This document shows positions 1 through 10,704 of a stretch of DNA of 64,000 nt, piece by piece. Numbering within the stretch: position 1 is the stretch's first letter; each line of letters opens with the position of its first letter. The position numbers and the translations under genes were made by a program. This stretch comes from Diphasiastrum complanatum (lineage: Eukaryota > Streptophyta > Lycopodiopsida > Lycopodiales > Lycopodiaceae): the NCBI GenBank assembly GCA_029204225.1, contig MU831903.1:33385-97384 (forward strand), given 5' to 3'. A model generated the notes under the pieces. The model was given only the letters and a program-made list of their open reading frames with translations, was not told the DNA's origin and ran no database searches.

Positions 1-630
1 ATCACTAAGATCCAATATGTCTCTTTGATCTTTGGTTATGAACTACAACACATCTAGCACCATTGATGTAGAAATATAAAATCTACTACACTAAGAAGAT
101 GCAAACTCAATAAGATCACAACGAATATATAATGAAATGAAGTTGTTGTCCATACAATAACAATAAGGTACTATATTTCACACGTGTAGATCCAATACAC
201 AACATACAATTGCATTCTGCACACAAAATTGCAAGATATCAGTGACTATAGTCCAAAAATGGATATATAAATCCAAAGAGAACTCATGTATAAGCATGAG
301 AGAGAGAGAGAATGTATCTCTTTCCATGCTTGTACACTATTTATAGTAGGTCCTTGTCCTATTTGGATGTCCTCCAATCTTATCAACAATAGGAAACTTC
401 TATATCTAAAACCCTACTCACAATACTTGACTAGATTCAATGTACCAAATTATTCCAATTTGAATCTTCCCAAACTCGACCTACTACATTTCTAACACTT
501 TTCAAAAGTGGCAATTCAAATGAACTTAGACTAAAATACCTTTATAATGTTTATCTCTAAGTCTAAGATGCATATTGGCCTAAATTGCCAAGTGAACTAA
601 ACATGACTAAACTAGTTGATATTTCTCACA
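1..630 (-). repeat. Copia-type LTR (left end outside window)
   Basis: The right edge is clear: the sequence ends ...TCACA and is followed at once by CTCCCTCTTC. This is the same LTR/polypurine-tract junction, in reverse complement, as in the intact copia element ending at 29413. On the minus strand the LTR therefore begins TGTGAG and follows a GAAGAGGGAG tract. The left end is not in the window, so length and TSD cannot be checked. An AG-rich run lies near 296-311. The family is related to, but distinct from, the 655-bp LTR family. Confidence 0.6.
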
Positions 631-960
631 CTCCCTCTTCAACTAGTCTTAGCATAGTTTTGACCATACTACTTTGATCCAACTTAAGAACGATCTCCAT
701 CCTAAGTATAGACTCCTTTCCAAGGTTTTAAAGTAGCTTCCATAATTGATATAGAGAATAGTGTCCAAATTGGATGTTTCACTATCTCTTACATCAATTT
801 TACATGTCAAGATGTGACTAGAACATGAAGAACCAAATACAATGTAAATGAAATGATTCCACCATGCTTCCAACTCTGAACTCTCTGGAAAATAACAGCA
901 AACAAACAATAAATGTGAGTAATCAACAAATGCTTGCATGTTTCCTCCAAATTTGTCCTT
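631..960 (-). pseudogene. Decayed 3' tail of a copia element
   Basis: On the minus strand the last codons before the LTR read ...KTMLRLVEEGV and stop inside the LTR start. The intact copia copies end ...KTMLKLASNVEEGV with the same stop-in-LTR arrangement. Upstream of about 720 no RNase H motif can be followed, so the body is deleted or decayed. An open frame at 649-939 on this strand is out of register with the tail and is probably chance. Confidence 0.5.
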
Positions 961-2554
961 TCTTAATATGTCTCCACCATAATTTTACTCCATGAATGAG
1001 CCTCCATCTCCATCTTGCCATAAGAAACCATCAAACCTTGGAAATCCATGAGTAAGAGAGTACAACAATGATGTTATTCCAGCTCCATATAACTAGTATG
1101 TAGCACTAGTCCTTCTTCAAGATCTACTTGACACAAGAAAATGACCATAGATTCAACAAAAAATGACAATCTCCAAGCATTGGCACCACATAGTTTAAAC
1201 CTTGAAAACTTAGGCATGAATGAGTGATGCAATGACCTCCAATAGCTTCATTTTCACAAACCAAACCAAAAAGAAAAATCTAGTACAACTGTGGAGCCTC
1301 ATGATCCCACATTATCCAAGTTTTTGTTATATATTGTAAAAAATTTCAATTTCTATACATGTAAATGTGCTATAGTGCCTAAATACATGTAAAGGCCTAT
1401 TTGCACTTTGTAAATTCACATTTAGCATAGGATTTGCGACTTTCTATAGAGACACAGTAGCGGATCTCAACCGACGTTTTGACAGTTGGTAACATTGAGG
1501 CCGGTGATCGTTCCTATAAGGTTGACACTTCATGCCATTGTACTTACGCATTTGCACAGAGGTGAGTATCAATAGAGAGAGAAGAGCAAGTTTCTATAAC
1601 TTGAGCATACTTTCCCTCTGCATCTTCTACAGTATCACTTCTTATCAATTGAGCGAATACAGTTTGTAGGATCTGTAATTGTTTGTGATATTGTTCTGTT
1701 TGCGTCACACATATTTCTCATGCTTTACTGAATTTCAGCCACTCTAACACAGATTTTCAGGCGTCACCAGCAAGCAACAATTCTGACTAATGTGTGCAGA
1801 GAATTAGCCAAAGCTGTTAAGCATAACCTTAAGTAGAACTTCTTTCAATTCTGAATGAGCTATGTGTTCAGATAATGAGTTTGTTTGATGCTTTGTTCTG
1901 TTTGCTTCCTGCGATAAGAACTAATTCGTTGTGTTTGATTAAGAGGAATCATTAGCCAATGCAATTTTGTTTGATGAATCTATTTGCTAGTTGTTGTCTG
2001 ATCTGATTGCTTATCTGATACCCGAAGAGCCTAACAGATATAGTAATCTTTATAATCACAGACCTTCACCAAATCGTTTCATCACTGGTGTTCCTGGAAG
2101 CCAATTTACCCAAATATCTTTGGATAACCAGATATATCATTGTAGTATTCACTGTGAATATTACACATCCCAGTCCGTTTACCATCATTCATACATTTAT
2201 CATACAAAAGATGAGATTATTCTCTCTCTTGGGGAACGATCAAACCTTTTATACTACTTAATTCATTGATTTTGTGAAAATCTATAACGACTAGGCCACC
2301 ACAACAACTCCATCATCAAAATGATGCAAACCAATGTAATTAGTTTTAACATACTATTGACCATTTGCTCACATTCACATGAAATTACTCAAACATGAGA
2401 GATCCATAACATCTTTTTCATTTGGCTCTCCTTTGATGTTCTTGACTAGCTCCAAATTGCCAACTTCCCTTTTGTGTTGTTGAAGCCCTTTGAGACCAAC
2501 CATCATAAAGTAAGAGATAGATTCCAAACTTTCCACCCAACATGAAATAGAGTA
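961..2554. other. No gene recognised
   Basis: AT-rich sequence without a convincing coding frame, LTR boundary or RNA gene. A 92-codon frame at 1991-2269 starts at TTG and has no recognisable motif. The stretch may be decayed retrotransposon, but I see no diagnostic junction. Confidence 0.5.
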
Positions 2555-3085
2555 GGCTAAAAGCATGGTTTGGTGGTACAACATGGACTTTCAAGGACAC
2601 TACTTTTTTGGGTAAAAATACACTTTTGTATTATTATACACTATTTTCAACTAATACCTTTGACTTGCAATAATTACCGTAGATCGGAAGTATGTCATGT
2701 AACATATCATTGGAAAGCACTCATCAAGGCCTTCTAATGCACCAAACTTCGTTAAAATTGGAGTTACCACTAAAACGCTATGTCATTTTTAATGTGGACT
2801 CAAAAAATTATGATTAATAAAAATCCCCATACTTTTGACTTGCCATAACTTTTTAACCGTAAATCAAAAGTATGTCTTTTAAATATCATTGGAAAGCGCT
2901 CATCAAGCGTTTTTTAACGCACCAAACTTCGTTGAAATTGGAGTTACCACTAAAACGTTATGTCATTTTTAATGTGGAATCAAAATAATTATGAGTAATA
3001 AAATCCCCAAAAAGTAAAATGTATTACCAATAGGTACAATGAAAAATGGGTTCTTTTTTTGTACCACCAAACCATGCTTTTAGCC
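2555..3085. mobile_element. TIR-bounded MITE-like element, 531 bp
   Basis: A perfect 27-bp inverted repeat bounds this interval: 2555-2581 begins GGCTAAAAGCATGG, and 3059-3085 is its exact reverse complement ending CATGCTTTTAGCC. The interior has no long open frame. The size and non-coding interior suit a miniature inverted-repeat element. No flanking direct repeat is visible (AGAGTA on the left, AGCAGG on the right), so transposition is inferred from the TIRs alone. A foldback repeat or inverted duplication is an alternative. Confidence 0.5.
2659..3007. repeat. Two-copy tandem repeat, unit about 174 bp
   Basis: The first unit starts near 2660 (TTTGACTTGCAATAA) and the second near 2834 (TTTGACTTGCCATAA). 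Both carry ATCATTGGAAAGC, CACCAAACTTCGTT and TTGGAGTTACCACTAAAACG in the same order. The units differ by scattered substitutions and small indels, so the duplication is not recent. It fills most of the interior between the 27-bp inverted ends. Confidence 0.75.
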
Positions 3086-3166
3086 AGCAGGTGAACATGA
3101 GTATAAAACCTAATAAATTCAGCCCTCTTGAGCGCATAGCAAACCTAATAAGCTCACCAATGAGAC

Positions 3167-4326
3167 TGTTGGAGAAAGAGGGAGAAAGAGGGTCAGTCGT
3201 GTGTGAGAAACGAAAATAGCTCAAAAAGAAAACGAACACAAACGAGAAGCAAAACTCGAACAAAAAGTGTTCGTGCACAGCGGAATGAGCTATAAGACTC
3301 TTTCCCTAAGCATGACTACGCCTATCAGAACGAACAGAACATTATGATGGAAATCACGGTCGTTCTGATTACGTAGCCAAACATTAATAAATAAAACACC
3401 AGAAGAATAATTTGTCACGAACAGCCAGACAAATTATTTGTCACGAATGATTCGCGAAGAGCTAGACTGAGCTCAACTGATAATCAGTCGCGAATGATTC
3501 GCGAAAGGCAAGACTAAATATTAGTCATCTAAAACCAAATTACCAAATTGAGCAACTAGAAAATTAGACAAATTGAAAAATAAGCATAGCAATATTGACA
3601 CAGATCTGAACGCAGAACAAAGACCTGTAATCAGATTAAGTATATCAAATATACATGTCAATAATGCGGTAGAGCACAAGACAATAGCGGGCGAAACCAC
3701 GTGCTCTACAAAGCTAATTCAATCTGTAAGAGGAATGAACCTGTTACTGACAAAATAAAGAATCAATGCACAAAGAATCTACTTTGTCTATCTCTGATAA
3801 GCTTCTGATGCTAGATTTACACACGCTTATCTTAATCTCTTAATCATCAAACTGAATACGCAAATGGTATTCAGTATATGTACACAATGTTACAGGTGTG
3901 CAGATGAAAAAAGTACAAAGTAGATGTGATGTATGTAGGAGATTGTGGGTGGCTGCAGTCGTTGTCAAGTTTGTTAGCGCAGTTGCATGGGATGAGCGTG
4001 AAGAGGCCGTGGCGTCAGCCTTCGCTAAAATGAACGTTGGTGAAGATGCAAAAAATGTGTCACTCTGACGAAATGCCATGGGATTTGATTTACAGGGTGC
4101 CTTTGCTTTCTAGGACACCTTCTGCATTTTGCAAGATAGTGTCATCTTTTTTCGCCTGTCACCAAAACACGTGTAAAAACACAGTATCGCGATTATTTCA
4201 TCTTTTCTTCGCCTGTGAGAATTTACATGTAAATATGCAGACTGCGTGACAACGCAAGTAAAAATGCAGCACAAATGGAGGCAGATTGAAAAGGGATTTA
4301 GGAGAGTAGAAGAAATAAATCCAACA
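3167..4326 (-). repeat. Copia-3 3' LTR, 1160 bp
   Basis: Begins TGTTGG and ends CCAACA, a six-base terminal inverted repeat. It is followed by a C7 run that is the polypurine tract on the minus strand. It contains two palindrome-like motifs, TCGCGAATGATTCGCGA or close variants, near 3437-3455 and 3487-3503. Confidence 0.85.
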
Positions 4327-4335
4327 CCCCCCCTT
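4327..4335 (-). other. Copia-3 polypurine tract
   Basis: CCCCCCCTT on the plus strand is AAGGGGGGG on the minus strand, directly next to the LTR terminus at 4326. This is the expected plus-strand priming site. Confidence 0.75.
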
Positions 4336-4362
4336 AATCTGGATCCGTGAATGTCTTGATCT

Positions 4363-5140
4363 TCAGACTGAGCAATGCACAAAATTAACATGTGCATTAA
4401 CACTTAACGCTTTCGTAAAAATATCTGCAACCATGTCCTGCGTTCTGCAGTACGTTAAGCTCACCTCCTTGTTGAGAACCTTGCCCCTGATGTAGTGATA
4501 TCTGATTTCAGTGTGCTTACTCCTAGAATGAAATCTAGGGTTGGCCGATAAGGCAATAGCACCCTGATTATCACAGAATAAAATTGTAGGGCTGTACTGA
4601 TACAGATGAACGTCTGACAGTAAATTTCTCAACCAAAACGCTTCCTTGATAGATTGAGAAGCAGCAATGTATTTTGCTTCTGTAGAAGAAAGTGCGATAG
4701 AGGTTTGCTTATGACTGTTTCATGAGATAGGACCACCATTGAAGAAGAATGTAAATCCATATGTGGATTTACGATTGTCTACATCTCCTTCCCAGCTTGC
4801 ATCAGAATAACCACTGAGCTAATGAAGATTGTCGTTGCTGACATCTCCATGGCAGATGAACTGGTCCATGGTAGGTCAAATATATCTCATGACTCTTATG
4901 AGAGCCTTCCAATGGGTAATGCCAAGATTAGCCATATATTGGCTGAGTGAGCTTACTACAAAAGAGATATTCGGTCTTGTACAGACCATTGCGTACATGA
5001 GAGATCCAAGTATCGATCGATACAAATACTCTCTCATCTGCTCCTCTTCCTGCTTGGTCTAGGGACATTGGTCCTTTGACAAGTGCAGGCCTGGATCCAT
5101 CGGTGAGTGAGCTGATTTACAATTTATTAGATTGTATTTG
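4363..5140 (-). pseudogene. Copia-3 RNase H and RT C-terminal remnant
   Basis: The open part at 4363-4632 reads YSPTILFCDNQGAIALSANP, then SKHTEIRYHYIR and VADIFTKAL. These are hallmarks of copia RNase H: the DN-containing motif, the SKHIDIR-type motif and the ADIFTKPL tail. Between 4633 and 5140 the RT-RNase H connector is recognisable only in pieces and is interrupted by stops. It lies directly upstream of the polypurine tract. Confidence 0.8.
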
Positions 5141-5836
5141 TTAAGAACATTGTGAAGATACCTTCACTCTGTCTCTGCGGATTTGAATGCCTAGACAGAA
5201 GTGAGCTTCACCCAAATCAGTCATATCGAACTCTGAAAATAGCATCTGCTTCGAATCCTTGATCATATTGGTATTGTTGCTGAAGAGCAATATATCATCC
5301 ATGTATGAGGTGATGATAATGAAGGATTTTTGCACTGACTTGGAATAGACGTTGCAATCAACAGTGCTTGGTTTAAATTCTTGTTCAATGAAGAACGTGT
5401 TGATCCTCTGAAACCAAGCTCTGTCAGACTGTTTCAAGCCGTACAGTGCTTTGTGGAGTTTACAGACGTGATTCTTCATACCTTCTAGAACATATCCTTT
5501 GGTCTGGATCATGTAGATATCTTCTTGTATAACTCCATTCAGATAAGCTGTTTGTACATCAAGTTGATGTACTTCGAGGTTGGCAGCTGCAGCATAAGAT
5601 ATGAGCATTCGGATTGACGAATCTTTGACTACTAGACTGAAAGTCTCGCTATAGTCGACATTCAAAATCTGAGTGAATCCTCGTGCTACCAGTCTTGTCT
5701 TCCTTTGATCAAATGCTCCATTGGCATTGTATTTGATCTTCAAGATCCATTTGCAATCAATGATATTGCAGCCAATAGGAGCTTCGACTAATGACCATGT
5801 TTGGTTCTTGATCGGGGAGGAACACTCTATGTCCAT
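5141..5836 (-). pseudogene. Copia-3 reverse transcriptase fragment
   Basis: A 231-codon frame with copia RT signatures in order: NQTWSLVEAP, GCKWILKIK, RLVARGFTQ, DVQTAYLNG, LHKALYGLKQ and the catalytic YMDDILLFS. The catalytic pair is YMDD, where the intact copies here have YVDD. LVVKDSSIR replaces the usual APVAKMTTIR, so the frame has drifted. It is separated from the integrase frame (ending at 5897) by a stop and frameshift. It would have copied element RNA into cDNA; it cannot do so as it stands. Confidence 0.87.
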
Positions 5837-5896
5837 AGCTTCTCTTTAGAGATCAGAGTTTGGTTGGCTAAGTGCCTCTTCAACTGTCGTCAGTTC

Positions 5897-6838
5897 CTAT
5901 ATTAAGAGACAAACAGACTTAGGTGTATACCTTGTGGGCTGTGTGCGCACTCGACTTGATCTTCTGGGAGGATTCGCCTGATGAACCGCTCTTGGGACTT
6001 GTTGCTGGTTAGCAGCAACATCTTCGTTTGATTCGCTGTCACGAAGTGAGTCGACAATAGACACGCCTGAGCCAGAAGCTCGGATAGTCATGTCAATGGC
6101 AGGTAATGAAGGTTCTCTTGGAGCAATATCCTTGCCTTTGAGGTCGATGAACTGATCTTCGATAAAGACTGTATCCCGGCTATACAAGATTTGCTCGGTA
6201 TTAGGATCATACAGCTTATATGTATTATCAAATAAAGTATATCCGATCAGGATGGTCTTGAGACCTTGGAAGTCCAATTTCTTCCTCATGTCTTTTGCGA
6301 TCTGCACGTAGGCAATGCACCCAAACACTCTTAGGTTCTTCAAAGAAGGCTTAGATCTTGTCCACACCTCGTGGGGTGTCTTGCTTGAGAGGGCCTTGGT
6401 CGAACATCTGTTCTGGACGTAAGCTGCAATGGAGATAGCTTCATCCCAGAATCTCTTGGGCAACGATGCATGTGCTAGCATACATTTGGCATATTCAACC
6501 AGGGTACGGTTCTTCCTCTCGGCTAAGCCATTAGACTGAGGACTGTAAGGAGTGATGAATTGTAGCTCAATGCCTTGGCTTTGACAGTACTCCTTAAACT
6601 TGATAGAGATATATTCTCCACCGTTGTCTGACCTTAGGGCCTTGATCATCCATCCAGTCTCCTTTTCTACACGCTCCTTGAAGATTTTGAAGTAGTTGAA
6701 GGCTTCTGATTTCTTCTTTATAAAATACACCATAGTCCTTCTGGAAAATTCATCAATAAAAGTTATAAAATACTTGGCATCCTTCAGCAAAGTATTTTCC
6801 ATCACTTCACAAATGTCTGAATGTACAACATCTAGCAA
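5897..6838 (-). pseudogene. Copia-3 integrase fragment
   Basis: The frame carries the integrase core: an initial HSD (VVHSDICEVM), FIDEFSRRTMVYFIKKKSEAF, LRSDNGGEYIS with the second catalytic Asp, and SPQSNGLAERKNRTLVEYAK with the catalytic Glu. A copia C-terminal segment follows (KTPHEVWTRSKPSLKNLRVFG). The DDE triad is therefore present, although the polyprotein is broken on both sides. Its role was insertion of element cDNA into chromosomal DNA. Confidence 0.88.
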
Positions 6839-6943
6839 TCTTCTAGCAATATGTGGATGGCTTGATTTAAATGGTTTCCTAGTCTGCTTACCAACTAGAC
6901 AGTCTTGACAAACAAGTAACTCGATTTTTTTGTGTCTATAATG

Positions 6944-7168
6944 TTAAAGTAAACTTTTATTTGCATGAATAGAAGTATTGAGCGCCTGACTAGAGGCAGA
7001 AAAGCAATGACTTAATTTATACAAGTATTCATGCCTCTTTCCGAGTGCTAGGATCTTGTCTGTCCTATCAACTACTTTGCACTGATCACATTCGAATTCT
7101 ACTCTATGTCCTAGATCTGTGATTTTACTTACAGAGAGCAGATTCGTAGATAAATTTGGTACATACAT
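6944..7168 (-). pseudogene. Copia-3 protease to pre-integrase remnant
   Basis: The frame begins MYVPNLSTNLLSVSKITDLG, the conserved segment just after the copia protease (compare VLYIPSITKNLLSVSQMIDKG in the intact copies). The following pre-integrase zinc region is too decayed to follow, and a stop separates it from the integrase frame. Confidence 0.75.
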
Positions 7169-7324
7169 GACTTTAGAGAGTACCTTAGACTAATCATTTG
7201 CAAAGCTTAATCTCACAATACCTTCACCTTTAATAGCTTGTGTGCTATTGTCGCCAAGGTAAACAAATTTTTGGGTACTATAAGGTGTATAGGACTCGAA
7301 ACAGCCAATGAGGCTGGTCATGTG

Positions 7325-7915
7325 CTAAGTGGCTCCGGAATCCAGGAACCAAGAACTGTCGTCGGATGCTCCCTGATGGCTGGTCATGAAGGCATCACGA
7401 TCCGCTTCTTGAATAGGCTGTGGAGCTTCTGCAGCTACATTTGCCACTTGATTCGACTGCTCCTTGTTGTTGTTCTTTGCTTGTAATATCCGACAGTCTT
7501 GAATTTCATGGTTGTTTCGCTTGCAGTATCTACAAAACAGCTTCTTCTTTGTCTGCAGATTTGACTGTTCTTTGTGTTGAGCTGGTTTTTGGTCTGGCAT
7601 TGATTGCTTCGGGTCTTTCTTCTTCTTCTGCTTAGTCGTGCTCTTGTTGGTGTATAAGGCGTGAGAATCAGTTGAGGAACTTGAGGCTTCATTCCTCCGC
7701 GTGTCTTCTTGCAACAACATAGTAATGTCTCTAGAAAGAGTCAATTCTGGATGAGTCATGATGATCATCACCCAACTATCGTATGAGCTTGGCAAGCTTG
7801 TAAGCAGTTGCATCACTGCGTCTTGATCGTCTATGACAGATCCGACAGCGGCCATTTGCCTTAGCAGGTTCTTGAATTGATTGATGTGATTCTGTAGAGA
7901 ATCACCATTCGTCAT
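7325..7915 (-). pseudogene. Copia-3 gag C-terminus with protease start
   Basis: A 196-codon frame. It carries the gag segment LTSLPSSYDSWVMIIM, a zinc knuckle (CRYCKRNNHEIQDC, spacing CX2CX4HX4C) and ends at WFLDSGAT, the aspartic protease active site D-S-G. The run KQKKKKDPKQ before the knuckle is a basic linker. The frame breaks immediately after the protease motif. Confidence 0.85.
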
Positions 7916-7970
7916 CTTGAGGGAGTAAAATTTCTTCCTGAGATGTAGCTTGGAAGCTATATCTCGACTT

Positions 7971-8156
7971 CTATAGTGTTCTCAAGATGTCCCAGACTTC
8001 TTTCGATGTCTGAGCCTTGGATACATGGCCGAACTGAGTATCCGTAATGTTGAGGATGATCAGTGCAAAAGCTTTATCATCCTTCAGCCTCCATCTGGCG
8101 ATTGTTGCGTCATCTGCTTTGAGTTTCTCTTCTACACCTGTAACAACGTCATACAA
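7971..8156 (-). pseudogene. Copia-3 gag N-terminal remnant (UBN2-like)
   Basis: The segment contains WRLKDDKAFALIILNITDTQ and AQTSKEVWDILRTL, matching the UBN2-type gag of plant copia elements (a W..(K/D)A...I......A...W..L pattern). A frameshift separates it from the rest of gag at 7915. Confidence 0.75.
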
Positions 8157-8401
8157 TTATTTAGCCATTAGTACAATTTTCATCTTAAATTTCCACAGAT
8201 GGTAATTGGATCCATCAAACTTGTCCATGATAGGACTAGCTTTCCCTTGGGAATCCATGTGGAAGAATTAGTCTAAGTGATAGGAAAAACTATCAGTGAC
8301 TTAAGTATGAAAATTTGGTACAGAAATACTGAACAAGAAAACAATTACTCTATCGGCTAGTAGAGTCTTTTACTGTGAAAGCTTATCAAGCTACGAAAAT
8401 A

Positions 8402-8413
8402 GCTCTGATACCA
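8402..8413 (-). other. Copia-3 primer binding site (tRNA-iMet)
   Basis: GCTCTGATACCA on the plus strand is TGGTATCAGAGC on the minus strand, complementary to the 3' end of plant initiator tRNA-Met. It abuts the LTR at 8414. Confidence 0.9.
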
Positions 8414-9388
8414 TGTTGGAGAAAGAGGGAGAAAGAGGGTCAATCGTGTGTGAGAAACGAAAATAGCTCAAAAAGAAAATGAACACGAACGAGAAGCGAA
8501 ACTCGAACAAAAAGTGTTCGTGCACAGTGGAATGAGCTATAAGACTCTTTCCCTAAGCATGACTATGCCTATTAGAACGAAAGAACATTAGTGATGGAAA
8601 TCATAGTCGTTCTGATTACGTAGCCAAACATTAATAAATAAGACACCAGAAGAATAATTTGTCGAGAACAGCTAGACAAATTCTTTGTCGCGAATGATTC
8701 GCGAAGAGCTGGATTGACTCAACTGATAACTAGTTGCGAATGATTCGCGAAAGGCAAGACTAAATATTAGTCATATAAAACCAGATTACCAAATTGAGCA
8801 ACTAGAAAGTCAGACAGAATGAAGAATAAGCATAACAATATTGACACAGATCTGAACGCAGAACAAAGTGCTGTTATCAGATTAAGTATATCAAATATAC
8901 ATGTCAATAATGTGGTAGAGCACAAGACACTAGCGGGCGAAACCGCGTGCTCTACGAAGCTAATTCAAATCTGTAAGAAGAATGAACCTGTTACTGACAA
9001 AATAAAGAATCAATGCACAAGGCATCTACTTTGTCTATCTCTGATAAGCTTCAAATGCTAGATTTACACATGCTTATTTTAATCTCTTAATCGTCAGACT
9101 GAATACGAAAATGGTATTCAATAGATACACAATGTTACAGGTGTGCATATGAAAAAAGTACAAAGTGGATGTGCTATCTGTAGAAGATTGTGAGTGGCTG
9201 CAATTGTTGTCAAGTCTGTTAGTGCAGTTGCATGGGGTGAGCGTGAAGAGGGCACGACGTCAGCCTTCGCTGAAATGAACGTTGCTGACAATGCGAAAAA
9301 TGCGTCACTCTGATGGAATGCCATGGGATTTGATTTACAGGGTGCCTTTGCTTTCTAGGTCACCTTTGACATTTTGTAAGACAGTGTC
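8414..9388 (-). repeat. Copia-3 5' LTR, truncated
   Basis: Homologous to 3167-4141 of the other LTR from TGTTGGAGAAAGAGG onward, with many substitutions. Similarity stops near 9388 (AAGACAGTGTC), where a different element begins, so about 185 bp of LTR are missing. The TCGCGAATGATTCGCGA-like motifs are kept near 8690-8705 and 8736-8752. Confidence 0.82.
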
Positions 9389-9389
9389 G

Positions 9390-10037
9390 CCGCATTCGGG
9401 TCATGGTTCTCTTAGTTTCTAGGCCGGTTTCCCTTTTCTCGGTCCTAGAAATCTACGGTGTCTGGGCCCTTCCAAGACGCTAATTTCACCTTGCTCTCTA
9501 GGCAGTGGATCCTCGTAGATGGGTGTAGGTTCGCATATCGACTTCTCAATGACCACAGGGTTATCTACCTCCGGGGGTGGTTTTGGTGTAGGCTTGGATT
9601 TCTTGGGAGGTAGCTCCGTCTGGAGGTTACTCGGGGTCACTACTAGAACCTCTTTTCTGCTCGTGGGTTCCTCTAGTGTCTCCACGACAATGAAGTTCAT
9701 GGGTGGCCAATCATCTTCTACGCGCGCCTTCCCTTTATCCTCCTGGCTAATCCTGGAAACGCGTTGTATGTATTGAGGTGTCCTTGATGGCCCCGCCATT
9801 CTATCCTCTTGGGGTCTATGGTCCACTGGCCTAGGAATCCTATTTCCAGTGTTTAATGCATCTCTATGTACCCAGCATCTATCCTCCAAGTGTCCAGGCC
9901 TTTTGCAGTACCCGCACACTTGGTTGGGACAGTTTTGATTCAAATGATTCCATCTACAGTGTCTACACACTAAGGGGTTCGGTCCTTCTATGGGGTGTCT
10001 CTGACCCAACAAATTTTGGTGTCATTTGAGAAAGTTT
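9390..10037 (-). pseudogene. Gypsy-type gag remnant, C-terminal half, double zinc knuckle
   Basis: The frame at 9419-10012 has two adjacent Cys/His knuckles, CRHCRWNHLNQNC and CGYCKRPGHLEDRC. A Pro-rich acidic tail follows (PPKKSKPTPKPPPEVDNP). Double-knuckle nucleocapsids with such tails are typical of some plant Ty3/gypsy Gags. Copia-1 splits it from its upstream part (16469-16740). Across that junction, with one TSD removed, an in-frame TGA lies between 10012 and 10037, so gag was already dead. Only this gag portion is found here; no protease or RT follows. Confidence 0.72.
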
Positions 10038-10114
10038 TGTGAAAATTGTCAACATTTCCTAGCTAGTTTGAGGCCTAAATTGGCTAAAATTGTAAATAGT
10101 TTTGGTTCTGGAGT

Positions 10115-10128
10115 TTCACACGTGTGAA
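10115..10128. promoter_or_regulatory. G-box palindrome in copia LTR
   Basis: TTCACACGTGTGAA is a perfect palindrome centred on CACGTG, the plant G-box bound by bZIP and bHLH factors. It lies in the presumed U3, upstream of the TATA-like site. Both LTRs of Copia-2 keep it (29323-29336 and 35099-35112). The 3' LTR of Copia-1 has lost its symmetry. Function is inferred. Confidence 0.5.
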
Positions 10129-10251
10129 CCAGGCCACAATGTTTTTATTTACTGTATTTTTTCAGTATGATGAAGTGTCAAACTTCATACCCTTCAAAAT
10201 GAGACCATTTTGATGTATTTTGGTCATATAAGCCATTTTTAGCTATTTTTC

Positions 10252-10259
10252 CTATATAG
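10252..10259 (+). promoter_or_regulatory. Candidate TATA box of Copia-1 LTR
   Basis: CTATATAG lies about 125 bp downstream of the G-box palindrome and is repeated in the 3' LTR near 16028. Position and composition fit the U3 promoter of a copia LTR. The transcription start cannot be placed from sequence. Confidence 0.45.
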
Positions 10260-10692
10260 GGAATATCTAGGGTCAAGTACCTTCTAGAGAGAGGAGAGAG
10301 AGTCATCTTCCTCATCCATAAATAGTAGGGAAGTCGTGGAGAACAGGTTGGAGAAACCTTTTGTATGCTTCATTGAGATCAATAGATCATTGTCATTGTT
10401 TCTTCCTCCATTGAGAGCATTGTTGTGTGTATTGTCTTCAAGCTATTGTGTATGATCTTAGGTGCTTTCCAAAAGTGACAGGCTGATGTATTATGGACTG
10501 TATAATGCTATTTTGGGCCGCACTTGATGTTTATGGAAGTTTCCATTTGTGATAAATGCTTTTTGATCAAGTTCTTTGCATTCTAGGTAGCATAGAATGT
10601 GTTGCCAATTCCTAGCTTATGTAGTTTGGAGTGCAAGCATTCAAGCCAATGATCTTGGAGTTTAGATCCACTTAGGATCTGTATTTTTCACA

Positions 10693-10704
10693 TGGTATCA
10701 GAGC
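10693..10704 (+). other. Copia-1 primer binding site (tRNA-iMet)
   Basis: TGGTATCAGAGC directly follows the LTR end at 10692, with no spacer. It is complementary to the 3' end of initiator tRNA-Met, the usual minus-strand primer of plant copia elements. Confidence 0.95.

Larger units (their letters stand above)
3167..9388 (-). mobile_element. Copia-3, old Ty1/copia element, right end truncated
   Basis: The element reads on the minus strand: LTR (8414-9388, truncated), PBS, gag, protease, integrase, RT, RNase H, polypurine tract, LTR (3167-4326). The domain order with integrase before RT identifies Ty1/copia. The coding region is broken by several frameshifts and stops, and the two LTRs differ at many sites, so it is much older than Copia-1 and Copia-2. 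The right LTR loses homology near 9388, where a gag remnant of another family begins. The 5 bp left of the element are GAGAC; the matching TSD is lost with the truncation. Confidence 0.88.
10038..10692 (+). repeat. Copia-1 5' LTR, 655 bp
   Basis: Begins TGTGAAAATTG and ends TTTTTCACA, with terminal inverted repeat TGTGA/TCACA. Relative to the 3' LTR it differs near 10116-10119 (TTTCACACG against TTTTGCACG) and at three further single sites. It holds a perfect 14-bp palindrome at 10115-10128 and a TATA-like stretch near 10252. Confidence 0.96.

Noticed and set aside
1460-1510. TTGGTAACATTGAGGCCGG as a possible primer binding site
   Set aside because: Only partly like the tRNA-iMet site and no LTR terminus adjoins it.
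1991-2269. 92-codon plus-strand frame
   Set aside because: TTG start, no family motif, no splice or promoter support.
9419-10012. Double zinc-knuckle frame as a host CCHC protein gene
   Set aside because: The frame continues beyond Copia-1 as a gag-like segment with an in-frame stop, and is flanked by element junctions; a retroelement gag remnant explains it better.
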